From CAXXOK01 sp963663285 (lineage in GTDB: Bacteria > Bacillota > Clostridia > Christensenellales > Aristaeellaceae), in assembly GCA_963663285.2 (NCBI GenBank), contig CAXXNI010000004.1, positions 1,284,451 through 1,348,450 of the forward strand: a stretch of DNA of 64,000 nucleotides, given 5' to 3'. The position numbers and the translations under genes were made by a program. A model generated the notes under the pieces. It was not told the DNA's origin. It saw nothing but the letters and a program-made list of their open reading frames with translations, and ran no database searches. Numbering within the stretch: position 1 is the first letter of the stretch; each line of letters begins with the position of its first letter. This document shows positions 1-6,755 of the stretch, one piece after another.

Positions 1-205
1 TCAGGTCGATCGGCGATGTGGAAATGTTCAGTGTATGCATCGCGTCGAAAATTTCGCGGTGTTCGGCAGTATAAAAATCTTCAGCGGAAAGCGTTTCAAA
101 CACATAGGTCGCAACACCTGAATCCTGCAAAACGGCCCCCAGCACGGAACGCTCCGCGTCTACACTGTTGGGCGGAGCTAAACGCATCAGCTCCTGTTCG
201 TTCAT
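1..205 (-). CDS. dnaB: Replicative DNA helicase DnaB, N-terminal fragment
   Basis: Runs off the left edge of the window; only about 68 N-terminal residues are visible. They begin MNEQELMRLAPPNSVDAERS and continue with VLGAVLQD, which matches the start of the DnaB N-terminal domain that follows a Pro-Pro-x-S/N-x-x-A/E pattern and packs into the hexamer collar. DnaB unwinds the parental duplex at the replication fork. The ATG at 203-205 has a GGAGG SD about 8 bases upstream. It follows rplI in the same direction with an 81-base gap, the usual rplI-dnaB order of Bacillota. The helicase core lies outside the window, so function is inferred from the N-domain and the synteny. Confidence 0.9.
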   Translation of the reverse strand, partial: MNEQELMRLAPPNSVDAERSVLGAVLQDSGVATYVFETLSAEDFYTAEHREIFDAMHTLNISTSPIDL

Positions 206-286
206 GCCGGTTCGCCTCCTTCATCCTCCCAGACTAAGGCGCGGGAGATAAATGTGGTTTGCAAAGCACTGCAACCCTCCGGCAGT

Positions 287-733
287 TTACTGTCCGGCGG
301 TTACGACTACTTTCATTTTAGCGGATATGCCGGTGTATACCGATACCGTCGCTTCATATTCGCCGGTTTGACGAATCGCCGCACAGTCGATTTTGCGTTT
401 ATCCACTTCCACGCCATGCTGTTCCTGCAAAGCGTTAGCAATTTCCTGTGTGGTAATGCTGCCGTACAGGCGGCCTTTATCACCGCATTTGGCTGTGATC
501 TGGATGGTTTTCCCCTTTAACGCGGCAGCTTTCTGGTTGGCTTCGGCGCGGCGCTCGGCTTCCATCTTCTCATCCAGCGCATGCTTGCGCTCCACTTCCT
601 TCACGGCAGAGGGCGTTGCCTCCATGGCCCATTTCCGGGGAAAAAGGTAATTGCGCGCAAAGCCGTCCGACACATTAAGAATATCACTTTTCTTGCCAGT
701 TCCCTTTACGTCTGTAAGCAGAATCACTTTCAT
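287..733 (-). CDS. rplI: 50S ribosomal protein L9
   Basis: 148 residues, the usual length for L9. The N-terminal rRNA-binding domain begins MKVILLTDVKGTGKKSDILN and is followed by the GFARNYLFP signature, a long charged helix (residues about 45-75) and a C-terminal domain with GDKGRLYGSIT at residues 84-94. L9 binds 23S rRNA near the L1 stalk of the large subunit. The start codon lies 2 bases after the DUF2232 stop, and its SD (AAGGAGG) is inside the end of that gene, so the two are translationally linked. dnaB follows. The gdpP gene that often sits between the DUF2232 gene and rplI in Bacillota is absent here. Confidence 0.97.
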   Translation of the reverse strand: MKVILLTDVKGTGKKSDILNVSDGFARNYLFPRKWAMEATPSAVKEVERKHALDEKMEAERRAEANQKAAALKGKTIQITAKCGDKGRLYGSITTQEIANALQEQHGVEVDKRKIDCAAIRQTGEYEATVSVYTGISAKMKVVVTAGQ

Positions 734-735
734 AA

Positions 736-1791
736 TCAGGGTTCCTCCTTATGATAATTCGGGCGAATAGCGCGCAGGTGAATGAACTGGTCGGTCACCC
801 CGAGTACGAACAGTACGATCGGCATTGCCAGATACAGCAGCGCGGCCAAAAACCCGTATAAAACAATTCTTTCCGGGTGGCGGCGTGAAAGTAAGAACAT
901 AAACACCGCGGCACCCAGCAGCCGGTAAACGGTTGTAAAACCTGCGTAGGCAAGCGAGGACAGGAGCGAATTGAAAGACTGCCCTGAAAACGCTGTAAAC
1001 AAGGTAATTACACACAGAAGCAGCATATAGCCCTGTTCACGCCGGGACAGGTTCAACGCGCGAAAAGCAGGTGCCAGCGTCGGTTTTTCGCTCTTGCGCG
1101 CCCTTGTCCGCGCGGTAAGCAGAGCAGTAAAAAGCCCAATAATCAGGGCACCCTGTATCAGAACAGATGGAATCAGCGTGGCAAATCCTTCGGTTAAGCG
1201 GAGCCGCAGCATATTAAGCAATTCCTGCTTTAGCGCTGGATCGATCAGGATCAGGTTGCCAAACTGCCAAGCGATACTATTGGCGTATGCGTCCGGAATC
1301 GGCAGGAAACCCACCTGTGCCAACCGGTATAGAATGCTGCTGCTTGTGGAAGATTGCTGTATTGTCGTGATTACCGCGCTTGAAAGCTGGGTAAACAGCG
1401 GGCGGCCCAGCAAATCAGTCAGCCGCAGCAACAGGCTAAGCGCGCTGAGTAAAAAAGCGGCGGTTGCCAGCACGATGCCCGTATGAAAAGTCATGCGCCT
1501 GCGGCGACCAAGAGCGGCAAACAACAAGCATAAATATGGACAAAGCAAAAGCAGCACGCTGATGACTAAATCTCCGCCTGCCAGGGCAAAGGCGATGGCG
1601 GGAGCCAGCGGAAGCGCCAGTGCAAACCATTCATCTCCCTGCTCATAGGCAGGGCATACCACCAACGGAAGCGTAAGCGCAATCAACGGCGCCAACGGTA
1701 CAAACAGATAAGCGCTCAGTAAAAGTGCGGCAAACGCGAGGCCTTGCCACAGGGTTCGTTTCCACATGCCCGGGGTAGCGATCGCGTCCAT
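736..1791 (-). CDS. DUF2232 (YybS-like) integral membrane protein
   Basis: 351 residues, very hydrophobic, with about eight predicted membrane segments and few charged residues apart from short loops (for example the RTRARKSEK stretch). Position immediately before rplI and dnaB is that of yybS in Bacillus, and the composition fits DUF2232, a family of unknown biochemical role. SD AAGGAG lies 5 bases from the ATG, and a consensus promoter sits at 1837-1865. Identification rests on topology and synteny rather than on a catalytic motif. Confidence 0.75.
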   Translation of the reverse strand: MDAIATPGMWKRTLWQGLAFAALLLSAYLFVPLAPLIALTLPLVVCPAYEQGDEWFALALPLAPAIAFALAGGDLVISVLLLLCPYLCLLFAALGRRRRMTFHTGIVLATAAFLLSALSLLLRLTDLLGRPLFTQLSSAVITTIQQSSTSSSILYRLAQVGFLPIPDAYANSIAWQFGNLILIDPALKQELLNMLRLRLTEGFATLIPSVLIQGALIIGLFTALLTARTRARKSEKPTLAPAFRALNLSRREQGYMLLLCVITLFTAFSGQSFNSLLSSLAYAGFTTVYRLLGAAVFMFLLSRRHPERIVLYGFLAALLYLAMPIVLFVLGVTDQFIHLRAIRPNYHKEEP

Positions 1792-1836
1792 GGAGTCTCC
1801 TTCTTAAGCTGATTAGCCATTTACAGTTTCCGTTCT

Positions 1837-1865
1837 ATTATAAGGCGGCGCAGACCATTCGTCAA
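1837..1865 (-). promoter_or_regulatory. SigA-type promoter of DUF2232-rplI-dnaB
   Basis: On the minus strand, -35 TTGACG (1865-1860), 17-base spacer, -10 TATAAT (1842-1837). The transcript would start near 1830, giving a leader of about 40 bases before the ATG at 1791. Confidence 0.8.
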
Positions 1866-1965
1866 TGCACGGGGCAAACAAAAACCGAACACACATGCGC
1901 CTGCCGGACAGAAGATGGTGTATGGCTTCTATTTAGCAATAGAACGGGCAGAAGCGCGATAATCA

Positions 1966-1994
1966 TTCACAAGGGAGAGGAAAACTGTTATAAT
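1966..1994 (+). promoter_or_regulatory. SigA-type promoter of the cation efflux-LCP gene pair
   Basis: -35 TTCACA (1966-1971), 17-base spacer, -10 TATAAT (1989-1994). Transcription would begin near 2001, downstream of the first in-frame ATG at 1997, which decides the start of the following gene. Confidence 0.75.
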
Positions 1995-2083
1995 ATATGA
2001 AAGCGTCCGGAGAAGCATTGAAACCGAATAAACACCGGATGTTGTTACGGGCGGAAAGCGCGGCCCGGGAGGGGGAAACTTTT

Positions 2084-3247
2084 TTGACACAATGGTTGAT
2101 TCGCCGTTTTGTAAAAAACCATACTGAGATTACCGATCAGAAAGTCCGGGCTGAATATGGCCGTTTAGGTTCAGTTACGGGCATTATCGTCAATATATTG
2201 CTTTCGGCGACCAAGTTTGTCTTGGGAATCATCAGCGGTTCGCTGGCGATTACGGCGGACGCTGCCAATAACTTATCGGACGCGGCGGGCAGCATCATGT
2301 CGCTGATCTCGGTTCACATGGCAAGTAAACCAAACGATAAGGAACATCCCTTCGGGCACGGACGCATGGAGTATATCGGCGCGCTGGCGATCGGCGTGCT
2401 TATTATCAGCGCCGGGATTAAACTGCTGGAAGAGGGCATATCCGGGATTGTGATACCCGCGGTACTGGCGGTAAGCCTGCTGGTGATTATTCTGCTGCTC
2501 GTATCCATACTTACAAAACTATGGCTTTTTTTCTATTACCGCACGATTGCCGTAGCCATTAACAGCGAAACGCTTTTTGCCGCTTCCAAGGACAGTTTGA
2601 GCGATGTGGTAGCAACAAGCGCGGTACTGCTGAGCGTACTGCTGCAAAAGTGGTTTGGCTGGCGCATTGACGGCTACATGGGTGTGCTGGTTGCGCTGTT
2701 CGTACTCAAGACGGGGATTGATGTTACCAGAAGCACCATAACCCGTTTGCTGGGGAAAAAGCCGGACCCGTCCGTCATACAGGATATTAAGAAAAAACTA
2801 CTTTCCTACGAGGACATCAGCGGGGTGCACGATTTGGTAGTGCACGACTATGGCCCCGGCCGCTGCGTAGCCTCCGTACATGCGGAAGTCAGTGCCACGG
2901 GGGATATTGTAGCCGTACACGAAACGATCGACCGGGCAGAGCGTGACCTGCAAAACGATTTGGGCATTACGGTCTGTATCCATATGGACCCTACCGTAAC
3001 CGACGACCCGGAAGTGAACCGGGTGCATGCGCAGATGAATGCGTATCTGGCTTCGATAGACCAGCGGCTTAGTTTGCATGACTTCCGCATGGTGCCGGGG
3101 GAAAAGCAGGTGAATCTGGTATTTGATTGTATGTTGCCGGATGGTTATTCCAACCAGGAAGGGCTGCGTGCTAAACTGGCGCAGTATGCTAAAACACTGG
3201 ATGTACGGTATGAAACCGTCGTTCAGTTTGATACGGATTATACCTGA
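2084..3247 (+). CDS. Cation diffusion facilitator (CDF) family transporter
   Basis: 387 residues with the chosen TTG start. CDF proteins export divalent metals such as Zn, Mn, Co or Fe in exchange for protons. Visible features: about six membrane segments, the helix-II motif TADAANNLSDAAGS with Asp at about 59 and 66, the HPFGHGRMEY motif (residues 88-97) carrying metal-site histidines, a further site near SLSDVV, and a C-terminal cytoplasmic dimerisation domain with VHDLVVHDYG. I chose TTG at 2084 because it has the SD GGGAGGGGG about 5 bases upstream, while the ATG at 1997 lies upstream of the expected transcription start. The LCP gene follows after 33 bases and probably shares the transcript. 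The metal transported cannot be told from the sequence. Confidence 0.88.
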   Translation: MTQWLIRRFVKNHTEITDQKVRAEYGRLGSVTGIIVNILLSATKFVLGIISGSLAITADAANNLSDAAGSIMSLISVHMASKPNDKEHPFGHGRMEYIGALAIGVLIISAGIKLLEEGISGIVIPAVLAVSLLVIILLLVSILTKLWLFFYYRTIAVAINSETLFAASKDSLSDVVATSAVLLSVLLQKWFGWRIDGYMGVLVALFVLKTGIDVTRSTITRLLGKKPDPSVIQDIKKKLLSYEDISGVHDLVVHDYGPGRCVASVHAEVSATGDIVAVHETIDRAERDLQNDLGITVCIHMDPTVTDDPEVNRVHAQMNAYLASIDQRLSLHDFRMVPGEKQVNLVFDCMLPDGYSNQEGLRAKLAQYAKTLDVRYETVVQFDTDYT

Positions 3248-3280
3248 ACCGCTGTAAACCGCACCGCGGGAGGGAGACCA

Positions 3281-4309
3281 ATGGGCATAGGCAGGCGAAT
3301 CACAGGAATTGGGTTGGTTTCGCTTTTATGGCTTAGCGGCAATCTGCCCTGCGGTATGGGTGCTTTAACGCGGGCGGAGGAAATGCCGCCCGCTTCGCTT
3401 ACACAGGTACAAGAGGCGCTGCCGACGGAAGAACCGGAAATGCCGGTATCTTCACTAAGCACAGTGCAATCGATATTGGAGCATGACGCGCAGGCCGATA
3501 AAGCCGGAGAAGAGATACTGCTGGGGGAGCAGACATGCATCCGCATTCTGCTGATTGGCACAGATTCCTACACCAGCGCCAGCAGCGGCCGCAGCGACAC
3601 CATGATTGTCGCCCAGTTGGATACGCAGCGCAAGCAGATTAAGATGGTATCATTCCTGCGCGATTTATATGTTGCCATTCCCGGATACCGAAAAACCCGC
3701 CTGAATGCAGCCTATGTTTACGGCGGCGCAGACTTGCTGGTAGATACGTTGGAGAATAACTTTGGCGTAACCGTAGACGGCTGGGTGGCTGTGAATTTCT
3801 CCCGCATGGTAGAGGTAATCGACCGTTTGGGCGGCGTAACGGTTGAGGTGAGCGAGCAGGAACGCAAACAGTTGAATTCGATTCTTAAATATTATAATAC
3901 GCAAAACGGCTATCCGAAAATGGATGAAGTGTTGGAAGCATCCGGTTCGCAGCGCCTTACCGGCAAGCAAGCGCTGTGTTTTAGCCGCATCCGGAAAATT
4001 GATAGTGATTTTACCCGTGTCAGCCGCCAGCGGAAAGTGATGGAAGCTATTTATACGCGAATACGGGAGATGGACGCGATTACGCTGATGTCGATCCTGA
4101 CGCAGGCATATGGCGATGTGAAAACGAATTTGACGATAGCGGATGCTGCCAGCTTGGTACCGGTGCTGTTTTCCCTGCGAAATGTTACGTGGGACAGCCT
4201 CACCATACCTGTAAGCGACGGATACCAAAGCACAAGAGTAAGCGGTATGGATGTATTGGTACCGAATCTGAAAACCAACCAACTGGCGATCAGCCGGTTT
4301 TTACAATAG
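3281..4309 (+). CDS. LytR-CpsA-Psr (LCP) family cell-wall glycopolymer ligase
   Basis: 342 residues. LCP enzymes move anionic glycopolymers from undecaprenyl carriers onto peptidoglycan outside the membrane. A hydrophobic N-terminus (residues 9-28) acts as signal or anchor, followed by a linker of about 55 residues rich in Pro, Glu and Ser. The LCP domain begins with RILLIGTDS (88-96) and shows SDTM (105-108), FLRDLYV (125-131) and RLNAAY (140-145), with arginines expected to contact the lipid pyrophosphate, then a LGGVTVEV segment and GKQALCFSRIRKIDSDF. ATG has SD GGGAGGGAG. A hairpin at 4313-4342 follows the stop. The acceptor polymer is unknown. Confidence 0.92.
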   Translation: MGIGRRITGIGLVSLLWLSGNLPCGMGALTRAEEMPPASLTQVQEALPTEEPEMPVSSLSTVQSILEHDAQADKAGEEILLGEQTCIRILLIGTDSYTSASSGRSDTMIVAQLDTQRKQIKMVSFLRDLYVAIPGYRKTRLNAAYVYGGADLLVDTLENNFGVTVDGWVAVNFSRMVEVIDRLGGVTVEVSEQERKQLNSILKYYNTQNGYPKMDEVLEASGSQRLTGKQALCFSRIRKIDSDFTRVSRQRKVMEAIYTRIREMDAITLMSILTQAYGDVKTNLTIADAASLVPVLFSLRNVTWDSLTIPVSDGYQSTRVSGMDVLVPNLKTNQLAISRFLQ

Positions 4310-4312
4310 TAG

Positions 4313-4342
4313 AAGGGAATTTCTTATAGGAGAAGTTCCCTT
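4313..4342 (+). terminator. Candidate intrinsic terminator after the LCP gene
   Basis: 12-bp stem AAGGGAATTTCT / AGAAGTTCCCTT (one G-T pair) with a 6-base loop directly after the stop codon. The T tract is short (TTTCG), so termination may be partial. Confidence 0.5.
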
Positions 4343-4415
4343 TCGTAAACCGGGCGGCACTCCAAAATGGGCATAGGCTAAGGAAACCCCGGCATGGATT
4401 ATAATATATAAACAA

Positions 4416-4449
4416 ACAGCCCGGCGCTGCTAAAAAGGCACCGGGCTGT
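4416..4449 (-). terminator. Candidate terminator after rodA
   Basis: Stem ACAGCCCGG / CCGGGCTGT (9 bp) with a 16-base loop. On the minus strand it is followed by TTTGTTTATATATT, a T-rich tail suited to ending the elongasome transcript about 150 bases past the rodA stop. Confidence 0.6.
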
Positions 4450-4598
4450 GTATGCATATATGAAGCATAAGCAGAAACGTTTCTTTTACTGTCTGCTGCC
4501 TCTGTGCAGGCGGGTTTTCCGGCAGGGTATTTTTCATAGTGGTGCAAAGGCTGCCGGTACGGCCAATGTTGTTTATTCGCAAACAGGTTAGTGTTTGA

Positions 4599-5798
4599 CT
4601 ACCGCATATATTTACCGCGGATACGCGTTTGCGGGGTGAGCATTTCGGTGCTGGTAACACTGCGGTTACGCACAACGTTAAGAACCAGTCCGATGCCAGC
4701 CATGTTGGTAATCAGGTTGCTGCCGCCATAGCTGAGGAAGGGAAGCGGAATGCCCGTGACGGGCATGAGTCCGGTAGTCATGCCTACGTTTTCAAACACG
4801 TGGAACAGCATCATTCCCATAACGCCGATAATAATCATTTGTCCGAAGCGATCGGTCGTGTACCGCGCCAGAAACAGCAGGCGGATAACGATCAGCAAAT
4901 ACATTCCTACGACGAACATGCTGCCGGCAAACCCGAAAGCTTCGCCGATGGTGGAGAAAATAAAGTCCGTCCAATCCTCCGGAACATAATCCAACTGACT
5001 GAAACTACCTTGTATAAAGGTGCCGACGCCGTTGAGACCGCCGGAGCCGATGGCCATTTTAGAATTGTTAACCTGATAGGTAGCACTGGAATCCACCAAT
5101 GCGGGATTAACGAAGGACAAGATACGAGTAATACGGTAGTTATCGGTACCTGAGGCGACTGTGACTGCGTATAATACGGCAATTGCGATTACGCCTGTGG
5201 CGATGATGCCGCCTAAAATCTTCAGCCGGATACCGCCAAAAAACATCATAACGCCAAAAACGAAAATCATCACCAGCACGGAACCCATTTCGCCCTGTGC
5301 CAGCGTGAGCACCCAGGGAATGCCTACCAGCAGCGCCAGCCGAATGGCGCTGCTCCATGTGCCCATGGGGTCTGTATTCTTTTCCAGATACTTGGCGGTT
5401 ACGATGATACATGCCAGCTTAACAAACTCCGAAGGTTGAAGCGTATAGCCCCAGATGATATCGATCCATGCTTTTACACCTGCTGCTCTACCACCAAGAG
5501 CGATCAATAGCAGGAAGCAGGCAAAGTAGTAAAACATCTGGGATCGTCTACGAATGAACTCGTACGGGAATACGGTAATAACGCCGACGACGATCGGCGA
5601 GATTAAAAAAAAGATCGCTTGCCGCAAGCCGTAGTGAGAGGCGACAATATAGTTCAGCAGTGTATCCTCGGTACTGGACGAGGTGGAGAATGTGGCGACC
5701 GAAACGGATAAAACCCCGAACGCGGCCAGAATGTACACGAGCGCCGTGAGTGTATAATCAAAATGCGCCTTGGAACGGCGCGATTCGTTCAGCATCAT
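4599..5798 (-). CDS. rodA: SEDS-family peptidoglycan polymerase RodA
   Basis: 399 residues with about ten membrane segments. SEDS proteins polymerise lipid II into glycan strands together with a class B PBP. Diagnostic stretches: LQPSEFVKLACIIVTAKYL, LAQGEMGSVLVMIFVFGVMMF, the extracellular region with a GSGGLNGVG motif, DFIFSTIGEAFGFAG and the C-terminal MPVTGIPLPFLSYGGSNL, which holds the conserved Pro-Phe-x-Ser-Tyr-Gly-Gly. Being last in mreBCD-PBP2-minD-rodA favours RodA (elongation) over FtsW (division) or SpoVE. 61 bases separate it from minD. Confidence 0.92.
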   Translation of the reverse strand: MMLNESRRSKAHFDYTLTALVYILAAFGVLSVSVATFSTSSSTEDTLLNYIVASHYGLRQAIFFLISPIVVGVITVFPYEFIRRRSQMFYYFACFLLLIALGGRAAGVKAWIDIIWGYTLQPSEFVKLACIIVTAKYLEKNTDPMGTWSSAIRLALLVGIPWVLTLAQGEMGSVLVMIFVFGVMMFFGGIRLKILGGIIATGVIAIAVLYAVTVASGTDNYRITRILSFVNPALVDSSATYQVNNSKMAIGSGGLNGVGTFIQGSFSQLDYVPEDWTDFIFSTIGEAFGFAGSMFVVGMYLLIVIRLLFLARYTTDRFGQMIIIGVMGMMLFHVFENVGMTTGLMPVTGIPLPFLSYGGSNLITNMAGIGLVLNVVRNRSVTSTEMLTPQTRIRGKYMR

Positions 5799-5859
5799 AG
5801 GCGGTCACTTCCTTCCATGGTGTCAGCGCAGCGAATGGGCGGCTGCGTGTGTTGCGCCG

Positions 5860-6633
5860 TCAGCGGCGAAAACCGAAAAAACGGCGTTTTCGGGCTAAAT
5901 CCGGCATGGGGACATATTCGCCCACAAAGCGCTGGCTGATCCGGATAAATGCTTGCTGCGCGGGGCTGCTTTCAGCCATAACGGACTGATGCCTGGACAG
6001 GGCATACTGCACTGCCTTATCTTCCGGTATATAACCGAGTAAAGGGATATCAAGCACATTGGCAACAACCTGTGGGCTGTACATTACCCCCTCTGCGACC
6101 AGCTCCGGCGAAACGCGGTTTACCAGCAACATGGGGCGTGGTTTATGGTTTGCCTCTAAAAGAGAGATGACGCGCTCGGCATCCCGGATGGAAACATCGT
6201 CCGGGGTGACGATAAGCAGCGTATGGTCGGTCGTTTCCAGTGCGTTGATCACCCCGTGCTCCAACCCGGCAGGCGCATCCAGAAATACATAGGAAAAGCG
6301 CTTTTTCAATTTCTTTACGACCCGTTGCATCAACTCCGGGGTTAAATCGCCCGATGTTCCCAATTGGGAAGCGGGCAGCAGCGAAAGCGCAGGCGTTTGC
6401 GGATGCTGTACAAGCGCGTATTTCAGCTTGCAATCCTTGTTGGCAACATCCACAACATCATACACGATGTTGTTATGCAGCCCCAGCAGCATATCCAGAC
6501 TTCGCAGCCCAATATCCATATCCACAGCGACGGTGGGTAATTGCCTTTGCGCCAGCGCTACCGCCAGAGCGGCTGTAACGGTGGATTTACCAACCCCGCC
6601 TTTGCCGGAGGCAACCATCCAGGACTGACTCAT
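5860..6633 (-). CDS. minD: Septum site-determining ATPase MinD
   Basis: 257 residues, the standard length. Deviant Walker A GKGGVGKST at residues 10-18, an AVDMDIGLRSLDMLLG segment, FLDAPAGLEHG (Walker B region) and VTPDDVSIRDAERV place it in the MinD branch of ParA/MinD ATPases. The C-terminus DLARKRRFFGFRR is short, basic and aromatic, a plausible amphipathic membrane-targeting helix. MinD dimerises with ATP on the membrane and normally recruits MinC to block division at poles. No minC or minE lies in the 122-base gap upstream or the 61-base gap to rodA. SD AGGAGGT is 5 bases from the ATG. Confidence 0.93.
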   Translation of the reverse strand: MSQSWMVASGKGGVGKSTVTAALAVALAQRQLPTVAVDMDIGLRSLDMLLGLHNNIVYDVVDVANKDCKLKYALVQHPQTPALSLLPASQLGTSGDLTPELMQRVVKKLKKRFSYVFLDAPAGLEHGVINALETTDHTLLIVTPDDVSIRDAERVISLLEANHKPRPMLLVNRVSPELVAEGVMYSPQVVANVLDIPLLGYIPEDKAVQYALSRHQSVMAESSPAQQAFIRISQRFVGEYVPMPDLARKRRFFGFRR

Positions 6634-6755
6634 GTGCTACCTCCTGTATCTTTGGGCGAATGCCGTCTTCCGGGCGGCGGTCCACCCCGCAATTGGTTAA
6701 ATTGAAAGCGCATATTGTTTCAACTGTGATTTTTTCGTAAATGTCTTACCCTGCT

